Positions 49,842 to 57,732 of a stretch of 61,961 bases of DNA are shown here, one piece after another. The stretch covers positions 1 to 61,961 of the forward strand of contig JAQUXC010000006.1 in assembly GCA_028692545.1 (NCBI GenBank). Reading direction: 5' to 3'. Within the stretch, counting starts at the first letter, position 1; each line of letters opens with the position of its first letter. This DNA comes from Patescibacteria group bacterium. GTDB taxonomy: Bacteria; Patescibacteriota; Patescibacteriia; UBA1558; S5-K13. A model generated the notes under the pieces. It was not told where the DNA came from. It did not search any database and saw only the letters and a list, made by a program, of their open reading frames with translations. A program made the translations under genes and the position numbers.

Positions 49842-50171
49842 TTACGGCATTGAATATGCCCTGATTATATAAAATCTTTTGTTGTCTCCTGTAATTTCTG
49901 TATATGTAGAATTAGTTGTTGATCCAAGTAGGATCCATCCAGGGCTATTTGGCCTAGTGCTATAATAAATATTATAGTACGCAATTGTAATAGGATTACC
50001 GTATATATCCACAATAACCGGATCCCACTCTATAATTACGCTATCCCCTGAAATGCGAATAGTCACATTTTCAGGCGCCTTAGGTTCAGTTCTATGTATA
50101 GCTTTTAGTTCTTCTGCTATTAAAGCAAAACAAAGAACTATTAAGATTGATATTATAAATATCTTTTTCAT
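49842..50171 (-). CDS. Secreted fibronectin type III domain protein
   Basis: Start chosen at the second of two adjacent ATGs because AGGAGG lies five bases before it; the upstream in-frame extension would not have a ribosome site. A signal peptide (KKIFIISILIVLCFALIAEELKA) is followed by one FN3 domain of about 80 residues (PEAPENVTIRI-like start, VIIEWDPVIVDIYGNPITIAYYNIYYSTRPNSPGWILLGST, YTEITGDNKRFYIIRAYS). It is a single-gene unit on the strand opposite to guaB and thrS, with a strong Shine-Dalgarno sequence and less AT-rich codons. Role: extracellular binding, unknown. Confidence 0.8.
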   Translation of the reverse strand: MKKIFIISILIVLCFALIAEELKAIHRTEPKAPENVTIRISGDSVIIEWDPVIVDIYGNPITIAYYNIYYSTRPNSPGWILLGSTTNSTYTEITGDNKRFYIIRAYSMP

Positions 50172-50355
50172 CATTTCCTCCTGATGACTAAAATGTTCAA
50201 TTTGCCTATACATTACAATAATAATTATTATTTGTCAAATAAATAAATTTATTTTCCATTTATCCAAAAATATAGTAAACTTATTGAGGTTAGCCTTCGA
50301 CTTTTAGTTGTTAGCTAACCATAAGTAATCTAATTATTTATTTATAGTCAAATTT

Positions 50356-51774
50356 ATGGAAATAAGAACAGCTCTTACATATGATGACGTATTAATCGTT
50401 CCAAAAAAGTCTTTTATAAAATCAAGAAAAGACGTTGATACGTCGTGTAAATTATCAAAAAATCTTAAATTAAATATTCCAATAATTTCTGCAAATATGG
50501 ATACTGTTACAGAAAGTCGTATGGCAATTGCAATGGCAAAATTAGGTGGAATTGGAATTATTCATAGATTCTGTTCTATTGAATCTCAAGTAAAAGAAGT
50601 TTTGAAAGTAAAAAGATATCAAAGTATGATAATTAGACGTCCATTTGTAGTAAATCCAAACAATACTATAAAAGAATTAAAAGCAAAGGTTAAAGAGTTT
50701 GGGTATTCTGGTTTTTTGGTAAGTGATGATGAAAATGTAAAGTTACTTGGGATCATTACCAAAAGAGACTATATTCTTAGTCAAGATGATGATTTATTAG
50801 TTAAAGATCTTATGACTCCACATACAAGACTTATTACTGCAAATAGTGAAATATCTATTGATGGAGCAAAAGAAATTTTTTCTAAACATAAAATAGAGAA
50901 ACTTCCTATTGTTGATGAAAATTTTAATATAAAAGGACTTATTACAAAAAAAGATTTGGTAGAAAATTTTGATTATAATTTAGCAGCCAAAGATAAACAA
51001 AGTAGGCTTTTGGTTGGAGCAGCTATTGGAGTAAATGGAGATTTTATGGAACGTGTTGATGCTCTCGTAGAAGCTGAAGTGGATATAATTGATTTAGACA
51101 TTGCTCATGGTCACTCAGTGATTGAAATAGAAGCACTAAAACTTATAAAAGCAAAATATCCAAATTTGGAAATAATGGCAGGAAATATTGCAACATCTCA
51201 AGCTGCAAAAGATTTGATAGAAGCAGGAGCTGATTGTGTAAAGGTTGGAATTGGTCCAGGATCAACTTGTACAACAAGAATTACAACTGGCTTTGGTGTA
51301 CCACAACTTACTGCAATAATGGATATTTACCCAGTGTGCAAGGAATTGGGAGTTCCAATGATTGCCGATGGCGGAATAAAACAGCCAGGAGATTTGGTAA
51401 AGGCAATGGTGGCAGGTGCTGATACAGTAATGCTTGGTGGACAGTTGTCAGGAACTGAAGAAACACCAGGACCAACAATAAATTACAATGGTAGACAATA
51501 CAAAATTTCTCGTGGTATGGCATCTCTTACAGCAGCATTGTCTCGTCCAGGAGCAAATGAGAATGTAAATCAAATAACTCCAGAAGGAGTTGAGGCAAAA
51601 GTTCCATATCGTGGAGCAGTAAAAGAAGTAATTGGTAGATATATTGGCGGACTTCGATCGGGAATGAGTTATGGAAATTCAGAGACGATAGAAGAGCTTA
51701 GAGAATGTGAGCTTATTAGAATTACAAACTCAGGAATGAGAGAATCAAATTCACATGACAATGAAGTTTTATAA
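50356..51774 (+). CDS. guaB: IMP dehydrogenase
   Basis: It oxidises IMP to XMP for guanine nucleotides. [12 protein letters not shown] at the N-terminus, two CBS domains at about 95-205, [21 protein letters not shown] and the catalytic loop [21 protein letters not shown] (Cys near 307) are present. [36 protein letters not shown] and the flap YRGMASLTA-like [11 protein letters not shown] complete the active site. Length 472 is slightly under the usual 485. A single-gene unit on this strand. Confidence 0.96.
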   Translation: MEIRTALTYDDVLIVPKKSFIKSRKDVDTSCKLSKNLKLNIPIISANMDTVTESRMAIAMAKLGGIGIIHRFCSIESQVKEVLKVKRYQSMIIRRPFVVNPNNTIKELKAKVKEFGYSGFLVSDDENVKLLGIITKRDYILSQDDDLLVKDLMTPHTRLITANSEISIDGAKEIFSKHKIEKLPIVDENFNIKGLITKKDLVENFDYNLAAKDKQSRLLVGAAIGVNGDFMERVDALVEAEVDIIDLDIAHGHSVIEIEALKLIKAKYPNLEIMAGNIATSQAAKDLIEAGADCVKVGIGPGSTCTTRITTGFGVPQLTAIMDIYPVCKELGVPMIADGGIKQPGDLVKAMVAGADTVMLGGQLSGTEETPGPTINYNGRQYKISRGMASLTAALSRPGANENVNQITPEGVEAKVPYRGAVKEVIGRYIGGLRSGMSYGNSETIEELRECELIRITNSGMRESNSHDNEVL

Positions 51775-51838
51775 GTTATCAGTACCAAGTTATAAAGTTA
51801 AAAGTATTTGTCTTTCAACTTTATAACTTTCTAACTTT

Positions 51839-53110
51839 ATGAACTATTATATTAAATATTTTGGTTGTGATATGAACAAATCAGACGCCGAGCGCGTGTC
51901 CTCTATTTTGGAATCTTTAAAATACAAAAAAACAGACAATATTTTAAATGCTGATGTAATTGTTGTTTTGGCTTGTAGCGTTAGACAAACTGCTACAGAT
52001 AGAATTTATGGAATTTTCAAAGACAAAAAATTAAAAAAGTCAGTAATAAAAATTCTTACTGGCTGTGTGCTAAAAGAAGATACAAAAAAATTACAAAAAA
52101 GGTTTGATATCATAATTGATATTACAAAGATTAATAATCTTTCAAAATTAATAAGCAAAAAAAGTGAATATAATTATGATCCAAAGGATGTAAAGTATTT
52201 TAATATTATTCCAAATCATAATAACTATTTGGCGCTAGTCCCAATATCAAATGGTTGTAATAATTTTTGTACATATTGTGCTGTACCATATACAAGAGGT
52301 TTGGAAAAAAATAGATCTGCAAAAAGTATTATAAATGAAATAAAGAGTCTACCAAAAAATATAAAACAAATAATGCTATTAGGGCAAACCGTGAACTCTT
52401 ATGTAAATCCAGATAAAAGTTCCAATATAAAAGATTTTAGTGATTTATTGGAAGCTGTTGCTATTTTAAAACCAGATACTTGGATTACTTTTATTTCACC
52501 TTATCCTACAAAATTTGATGACAAATTAATAAAAGTTATAGCAAAATATAAAAATATTTCACATCATATTCACATTCCTCTTCAATCTGGAAATGACAGA
52601 ATACTCCAAATGATGAATAGGAGGTATGATTCAAGTGAATTTTTGGAAATAATAAGTAAAATTTATAAAAATATTCCAGATGCAAACATTACAACAGATG
52701 TTATAGTGGGATTTCCTACTGAATCTGAAAAAGATTTCAATGATACTTTGGCAGTTTTGAAAAAAACAAAAGTTACTTTGGTTTATAGTGGATTATATTC
52801 TCCTCGACCTGGTACAGTTTCTTATAAAATTTATAAAGATAACGTAGAAAAAATTACAAAGAGAAAACGAGATGAAAAAATGACAAAGATAATAGCAAGT
52901 CAATCACTGCAAAGAAATAAAAAATATTTGGGTAATATTGTAAAAGTTTTGGTGCAAAATAAAAACAATAAACAAGAATATCTTGGAAAAATGCAGACAT
53001 ATGAAACTGTAAAAATAAAGGGAATAAATGATAAATATATTGGACAATTTGTTGATGTAAAGATAGATAAGGCTTTAAACTGGCGCCTAGAAGGAGAAGT
53101 AATAAAATGA
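51839..53110 (+). CDS. miaB: tRNA-2-methylthio-N6-isopentenyladenosine synthase MiaB
   Basis: A radical-SAM methylthiotransferase. The N-terminal UPF0004 domain supplies three Cys (YFGCDMNKSDAERV, LACSVRQTA, LTGCVLKED) for the auxiliary cluster, and NGCNNFCTYCAVPYTRGLEK (about 137-156) is the C-x3-C-x2-C SAM cluster. LLGQTVNSY, HIPLQSGNDRIL and DVIVGFPTESEKDF follow, then a C-terminal TRAM domain. Asn in QTVNSY favours MiaB over MtaB or RimO. miaA overlaps its end by 4 bases, so the pair makes ms2i6A at position 37. Confidence 0.93.
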   Translation: MNYYIKYFGCDMNKSDAERVSSILESLKYKKTDNILNADVIVVLACSVRQTATDRIYGIFKDKKLKKSVIKILTGCVLKEDTKKLQKRFDIIIDITKINNLSKLISKKSEYNYDPKDVKYFNIIPNHNNYLALVPISNGCNNFCTYCAVPYTRGLEKNRSAKSIINEIKSLPKNIKQIMLLGQTVNSYVNPDKSSNIKDFSDLLEAVAILKPDTWITFISPYPTKFDDKLIKVIAKYKNISHHIHIPLQSGNDRILQMMNRRYDSSEFLEIISKIYKNIPDANITTDVIVGFPTESEKDFNDTLAVLKKTKVTLVYSGLYSPRPGTVSYKIYKDNVEKITKRKRDEKMTKIIASQSLQRNKKYLGNIVKVLVQNKNNKQEYLGKMQTYETVKIKGINDKYIGQFVDVKIDKALNWRLEGEVIK

Positions 53111-53994
53111 ATAATAAAAAAATAATTTGTATAGTGGGACCAACAGCATGTGGCAAAACAAAATTGGGAGTTCGTCTTGCAAGAAAATTTAATGGTGAAA
53201 TTATTTCTGCAGATTCACGTCAAGTTTATACTGGTATGGATATTGGTACTGGAAAAGATTTGAAAGAATATGGAAAAATACCATATCATATTATAGATAT
53301 TTCAAATCCAAAAAAACAAGTAACATTATCTCTTTGGCAAAATTTGGCAATAAAAAAAATAAAAGAACTTCAAGAATATGGAAAAATTCCTTTTGTTGTT
53401 GGTGGTACGGGATTATATATAAACTCAATTGTTGATGGGTATATTTTAAATGATGAAAAGATAAACAAAGAATTTAGAAAAAAATTAAATTCTACTTCTC
53501 TATTAGAACTTCAAAAAATACTAAAAAAATTAGATAAAATAGCTTATTCCAAAATTGATATAAATAATAAAAGAAGAATCATAAGAGCAATTGAAATAGT
53601 AAAAGCAGGCTCCTCTATTTCAAAATCAAGAAGAAAAAAAATATTTGATTCGCTTGTTATTGGAATAACATTTGATAGAGATGTAATAAACAAAAGAATA
53701 GATAAAAGACTAAAAGACAGAATTGCTGATGAGAATATGATAGAAGAAATTGCAGGACTAAAAAAATTAGGACTTTCATGGAAAAGATTGGAAGATTTTG
53801 GACTTGAGTATAGATATGTTGGGAGATATTTGAAAAAAGAATTAGAATTTGACGAAATGATAAATCAACTTGAAATAGCTACTCATCAATTTGCAAAAAG
53901 ACAAATGACCTGGTTTCATAAAAGAAAAGATATTATTTGGGTAAAGGATTATAAAGAAGCAGAAAAATTGGTTAGTAGTTTTTTAAACAAATAA
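53107..53994 (+). CDS. miaA: tRNA dimethylallyltransferase MiaA
   Basis: It isopentenylates adenosine 37 of tRNAs reading UNN codons. Walker A VGPTACGKTKLGVRLA (about 6-21), ISADSRQVYTGMDIGTGK, PYHIIDI, VVGGTGLYINSIVDG and, near the end, LEYRYVGRYL and ATHQFAKRQMTWFHK are all diagnostic. Length 295. The ATG overlaps the miaB stop (ATGA), and GGAG inside the end of miaB supplies one of the few good ribosome sites on this strand. Confidence 0.95.
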   Translation: MNNKKIICIVGPTACGKTKLGVRLARKFNGEIISADSRQVYTGMDIGTGKDLKEYGKIPYHIIDISNPKKQVTLSLWQNLAIKKIKELQEYGKIPFVVGGTGLYINSIVDGYILNDEKINKEFRKKLNSTSLLELQKILKKLDKIAYSKIDINNKRRIIRAIEIVKAGSSISKSRRKKIFDSLVIGITFDRDVINKRIDKRLKDRIADENMIEEIAGLKKLGLSWKRLEDFGLEYRYVGRYLKKELEFDEMINQLEIATHQFAKRQMTWFHKRKDIIWVKDYKEAEKLVSSFLNK

Positions 53995-53998
53995 AAAT

Positions 53999-54472
53999 AT
54001 GGCATTTATTTATGAAACAGAAAATTTTATAGTCGAGGCATTTGATAAACCACATGTTACAAGGCTTGATGGTGGTCATATAAAAATTATGCCAAAAATA
54101 AAAGTTCTTGATCGCTCAGAATTAAGTCCAAAATTAGCTATTGAATTAATGAGATTAACAATGATTATTGGAAAAGCTTTTAAAATAGCAATGACAAATC
54201 GTGGCGTAGAAATAATGCGTGTTAATTATCATGACATGGATAATTGGGCATATAAAAAAGATGAAAAGCCATATTTTCATATTCATTTATATGGAAGAGC
54301 AAAAAATGCAAAATTTCAGCCATATTATGAGGCAGTTCAATTGCCAGATAGAAATACTGGATTTTATGATAATTTTGAACCGCTGTATGAAGATGATGTA
54401 AAAGAAATCCAAAAACAAATAAATATAATTTTGAAAGAAAGAAATTATAGTAACAAAGAATGGGGCTTGTAG
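53999..54472 (+). CDS. HIT-like protein (tentative)
   Basis: The 157-residue protein contains KPYFHIHLYGRAKNAKFQP (about 94-112), whose H-x-H-x-x-G-R pattern resembles the active site of HIT-family nucleotide hydrolases, though the last His of the triad is replaced. The N-terminal half (YETENFIVEAFDKPHVTRLDGGHIKIMPK) has the HIT-type strand order. It follows miaA by 4 bases, so it is probably in the same transcript. Substrate unknown. Confidence 0.6.
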   Translation: MAFIYETENFIVEAFDKPHVTRLDGGHIKIMPKIKVLDRSELSPKLAIELMRLTMIIGKAFKIAMTNRGVEIMRVNYHDMDNWAYKKDEKPYFHIHLYGRAKNAKFQPYYEAVQLPDRNTGFYDNFEPLYEDDVKEIQKQINIILKERNYSNKEWGL

Positions 54473-54500
54473 GTTCCATTTTTTGTTTGATATAATGTTT

Positions 54501-54534
54501 AAAAAATTTTGAGCCAGATCATTCGATCTGGCTC
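54501..54534 (-). terminator. Intrinsic terminator of pyrBI
   Basis: GAGCCAGATC (54511-54520) and GATCTGGCTC (54525-54534) form a 10-bp perfect stem around ATTC. On the minus strand it is followed by AAAATTTTTT. It lies 27 bases past the pyrI stop. Confidence 0.9.
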
Positions 54535-54560
54535 AGTTTGGTTTTGAAAGCTATTTGTGT

Positions 54561-55022
54561 TTAGATAACGATTTTTACATCATCTATCTTATATTCCCTA
54601 CCGCAATATTTGCATTTGAGGAATATTTCACCACTTCTTTTTGTGATTATAAATTCGGTATCAGAGTTTTTATCAATACTTGTAATGCATTTTGTATTAT
54701 TACAAATAATGATACGAGATACTCTTTCCGGAAGCTCTGTTTTTATCTTTCTGAAAACTTTTCCGTCTCTTATTATTGAGACTGTTACGCTAGGAGCTAT
54801 AAGTGAAAGAATGTTTATTTCTTCCTCTGTCAGCTCTTTGCCCTCTATTTTGATAATATCCTTTTTGCCATCGGGTGATTTTTCACTTTTTAGTCCACTT
54901 CCCATAAGGTATGGATATTTACCGTTAAGACCAAAAAGTTTAATCAAAATTACTGCTTTCCCAAATGGGATATGATCGAATACAGACCCAGTGATTATTG
55001 CTGTTACTTTTTCATCTTTCAT
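54561..55022 (-). CDS. pyrI: Aspartate carbamoyltransferase regulatory chain
   Basis: Start chosen at MKDEKVTAIITGSVFDHIPFGKAVILIKLFGL because GGAGG lies seven bases before it and pyrB ends there; an in-frame start at 55043 would lie inside pyrB. The nucleotide-binding domain is at 1-100. The zinc domain has C-x4-C (CNNTKC) and C-x2-C (CKYCGREY), the set that contacts the catalytic chain. It brings allosteric control by CTP and ATP. The ATGA overlap with pyrB indicates translational coupling. Length 153. Confidence 0.94.
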   Translation of the reverse strand: MKDEKVTAIITGSVFDHIPFGKAVILIKLFGLNGKYPYLMGSGLKSEKSPDGKKDIIKIEGKELTEEEINILSLIAPSVTVSIIRDGKVFRKIKTELPERVSRIIICNNTKCITSIDKNSDTEFIITKRSGEIFLKCKYCGREYKIDDVKIVI

Positions 55023-55933
55023 TTTACTTCCTCCAATATACAAGTGTATATTATGGCTTTTCTTATTGGTATTCCACCATCCAGTTGTTCCCAGTAATAT
55101 GCGTAAGATGTTGTATCTACATCACGAGCTATTTCATCTACTCGTGGTAATGGATGCAAAATCTTCAGATTTGGTTTTACATTTTCAAGCATAGATGCTT
55201 TTAGTATATAACTTCCTTTTACCCTGTTATATTCTTCCTCTTCATTGTCACCAAATCTGTTCCTTTGAATTCTGGTCATATAGCAGATATCAAGTTCATT
55301 TAAAACATCTTCTATTTCTGTAAGCTCTTCATATTCTACCCCTTGTTCATCTAACTCTCTTGTAAATGAAGCGGGTATTTTTAAAGATGGATCTGAAATA
55401 AACTTGAATTTTGGATGGAAAAAGGACATAGCTTGCACAAGTGAATGTACAGTTCTGCCATTTTTAAGATCGCCAATAAATCCAATGGTAAGGTTTTCCA
55501 ATTTACCTTGGGTTTTTTGGATTGCATATACGTCAAGTAATGCTTGTGAGGGGTGTTGATTTGCACCATCTCCCCCGTTAATAATAGTTTTGTTGATGAT
55601 TTCTGATGCAATCCTTGGGAGTCCTTCTTCTAGGACTCTCATTACAATGAAGTCTCCATAAGCCGCCATTGTTCTTATAGAGTCTCGTGCGTCCTCACCC
55701 TTGTTTATGGAATTATTCTCTTTTCCAAGAAATGAGATTATTTGTCCATTCATTTCTAAAACAGCACGTTGAAACGATCCTACTGTTCTAGTAGATTCTT
55801 CAAGAAACGCTATGACGCATATTTTTCTATCCAAATCTGGCTTTAGTGTGCCGGCTTCGATTTGTTCCGCAAGGTTTAAAATATGAAGTATTTCTTCCCT
55901 GCTTAAATCACTGATTGAAATAAGATTTTTCAC
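55019..55933 (-). CDS. pyrB: Aspartate carbamoyltransferase catalytic chain
   Basis: It condenses carbamoyl phosphate with aspartate, the committed step of pyrimidine synthesis. Carbamoyl phosphate site FLEESTRTVGSFQRAVLEM, GDGANQHPSQALLDVY, IGDLKNGRTVHSLVQAMSFF and the aspartate-side ILHPLPRVDEIARDVD are intact. The start is GTG with GGAGG four bases before. Length 304. Codons are less AT-rich than in gatB upstream. No other pyrimidine genes are in the window. Promoter and attenuator-like hairpin precede it. Confidence 0.96.
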   Translation of the reverse strand: MKNLISISDLSREEILHILNLAEQIEAGTLKPDLDRKICVIAFLEESTRTVGSFQRAVLEMNGQIISFLGKENNSINKGEDARDSIRTMAAYGDFIVMRVLEEGLPRIASEIINKTIINGGDGANQHPSQALLDVYAIQKTQGKLENLTIGFIGDLKNGRTVHSLVQAMSFFHPKFKFISDPSLKIPASFTRELDEQGVEYEELTEIEDVLNELDICYMTRIQRNRFGDNEEEEYNRVKGSYILKASMLENVKPNLKILHPLPRVDEIARDVDTTSYAYYWEQLDGGIPIRKAIIYTCILEEVK

Positions 55934-55950
55934 TTTACCTCCATTTTTGA

Positions 55951-56018
55951 AAAAAGCGCCCTATGGGTGCTTTTCTTTTTTTCTGTTGAAATTATACCAG
56001 TATTTGAATTTTTTGCAA
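55951..56018 (-). promoter_or_regulatory. pyrBI promoter with attenuator-like hairpin in the leader
   Basis: On the minus strand TTGCAA (56013-56018), a 16-bp spacer with TGG before TATAAT (55991-55996). The expected start is near 55984. Only ten bases later a hairpin, AGCACCC-ATA-GGGCGCT with one A-C mismatch, runs into TTTTTTC, just eight to ten bases before the pyrB ribosome site. A terminator this close to the start codon invites UTP- or translation-linked attenuation as in the E. coli pyrBI leader. Confidence 0.55.
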
Positions 56019-56031
56019 ATTTTATTTTACA

Positions 56032-56077
56032 AAAAAATCTCCCTATTAAATTAATGTCTAAACGAGGGATTTTTTAT
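56032..56077 (-). terminator. Intrinsic terminator of gatB
   Basis: On the minus strand AAAAAATCCCTCG... and ...AGGGAGATTTTTTT form an imperfect stem around an AT-rich loop, 39 bases past the gatB stop. Confidence 0.7.
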
Positions 56078-56115
56078 AATTTATAAATCTAATTTTTTAA
56101 TAAAATACTAAGTAT

Positions 56116-57615
56116 TTATTTGAGTTTTTCTTTGAATAATTTTTCCGCTATTTCAGGATTTGCCTTGCCACTAGTTTCTTTCATAGCGACTCCTACAAAA
56201 TATTTCATTAGGTTTTCTTTTCCTGATTTGTATTGCTCTACCTGTGTAGAGTTTTCTTTTATAACTTTTTCTACAATATTGTTTATTTGTTTTTCATCAT
56301 TTATTTGTCCCAGGTCATATTTTTTTATAATTTCTTCTGGATCTTTGCCACTATCAAACATTTCTTTTAATATTTTTTGAGCGCTAGAGCTGTTTACTTT
56401 TCCAAGATAAACTATTTTTATAAATTGAGCCATGTTTTCAGGAGTGATTTTGATATTTTCAATACTTAAATTTTTCTCATTCATTAATTTGAAAAGCTCA
56501 GAAGTTAGCCAACCATTTATAAGTTTTATAGACTTTTCTTTGTTTTCTTTCCAAACTTTTGTATGTTCATCTTTTTTGTGTTCTAGTTCTAATTCCAACC
56601 ATTCTTTAAATTCCGAAATAATACTTTCAAAATATTTTGCCATAGCAATTGTACTTGTAAGTATTTCTGCATCTACTTTTGATAAGTCATATTCTTTTAT
56701 AAATCTTTTTATTTTTTCATCGGCAAGTTCTGGTAATTCTTGTTTTATTTTGTCTATTTGTTCATTTTTTATAATGATTTTTGGTATATCTGGTTCTGCA
56801 AAATATCTATAATCATTTGCTTCTTCTTTTGTTCTTTGAAGTTCTGTAATTTGTTTTGAATCGTTCCAACCTTTTGTAGTTTGTATTTTTGGTGGAGTTC
56901 CATTTTCCCAAAGTTTTGTTTGCTCCTCTATTTCATATTTTATTGCACGTTCTACCGATCTAAAAGAATTCAAATTTTTTATTTCTGTTTTTGGATATAA
57001 ATTTTTGTCTCCACATGGTCTAAGAGAAATATTTACGTCACATCGAAGTTGTCCTTTTTCCATATCTGCATCTGAAATACCCAAATACCTACATAATTGT
57101 CTTAATTTTTGTAAGAACAATCTAGCTTGCTCCTGTTTTCTAATATCAGGACGAGTTACTATTTCAGCAAGTGGAGTTCCTGCACGATTGAAGTCGATGA
57201 GAGAATAATCTTTGTTGTGAAAATTTTTTGCTGCATCATTTTCAAGATGTAATCTTTCTATTCCTATTCTGGTTTTTTCATTTTCATTTTCTAATATAAA
57301 ATATCCATCGCTTGATAATGGTTTTTCAAATTGAGAAATTTGATAACCTTGTGGTAAATCAGGATAAAAATAACTTTTTCTTTCAAATATACTTTCTTTG
57401 TTTATTTTTAAATTCAAAGCAAGTGCAAGTTTTATACCATAATGAAGTACTTCCTTATTGAGTACTGGAAGTGCTCCGGGATGACCCAAACATACTGGAC
57501 AAATAAGTGTATTTGGAGCTTTTCCTTCAGATTCATTTGAACAACTACAAAACATTTTTGATTTTGTTTTTAGCTGAACATGTATTTCTAATCCTATTAT
57601 TGATTCCAAGAGCAT
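56116..57615 (-). CDS. gatB: Asp-tRNA(Asn)/Glu-tRNA(Gln) amidotransferase subunit B
   Basis: LLESIIGLEIHVQLKTKSKMFCSCSN at the N-terminus includes the zinc-binding Cys; CPVCLGHPGALPVLN, FYPDLPQGYQISQFEKPL, IGIERLHLENDAAKN and ADMEKGQLRCDVNISLRP form the kinase core. The C-terminal GatB/YqeY domain (about 340-499) is complete. gatA and gatC are not in the window. With asnS present, its task is probably Gln-tRNA. Length 499. Confidence 0.96.
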   Translation of the reverse strand: MLLESIIGLEIHVQLKTKSKMFCSCSNESEGKAPNTLICPVCLGHPGALPVLNKEVLHYGIKLALALNLKINKESIFERKSYFYPDLPQGYQISQFEKPLSSDGYFILENENEKTRIGIERLHLENDAAKNFHNKDYSLIDFNRAGTPLAEIVTRPDIRKQEQARLFLQKLRQLCRYLGISDADMEKGQLRCDVNISLRPCGDKNLYPKTEIKNLNSFRSVERAIKYEIEEQTKLWENGTPPKIQTTKGWNDSKQITELQRTKEEANDYRYFAEPDIPKIIIKNEQIDKIKQELPELADEKIKRFIKEYDLSKVDAEILTSTIAMAKYFESIISEFKEWLELELEHKKDEHTKVWKENKEKSIKLINGWLTSELFKLMNEKNLSIENIKITPENMAQFIKIVYLGKVNSSSAQKILKEMFDSGKDPEEIIKKYDLGQINDEKQINNIVEKVIKENSTQVEQYKSGKENLMKYFVGVAMKETSGKANPEIAEKLFKEKLK

Positions 57616-57639
57616 ATTATTTTGTAATTAATTTATTGT

Positions 57640-57730
57640 TTATATTCCAATATACGAATGTGTACTAATTATAATTAATATAATACGAATATACGAATTT
57701 ATACCAATTATACTAATATATTTGTATTGT
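57640..57730. repeat. ATACGAAT/TACTAATTATA spacer repeat
   Basis: The gatB-argS spacer is built from iterations of ATACGAAT and TACTAATTATA. The leader between the T-box and the HAD gene (47150-47230) contains the same words. They end in TGTCCCTAC, seen also before the gene at 8930. Confidence 0.4.
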
Positions 57731-57732
57731 CC

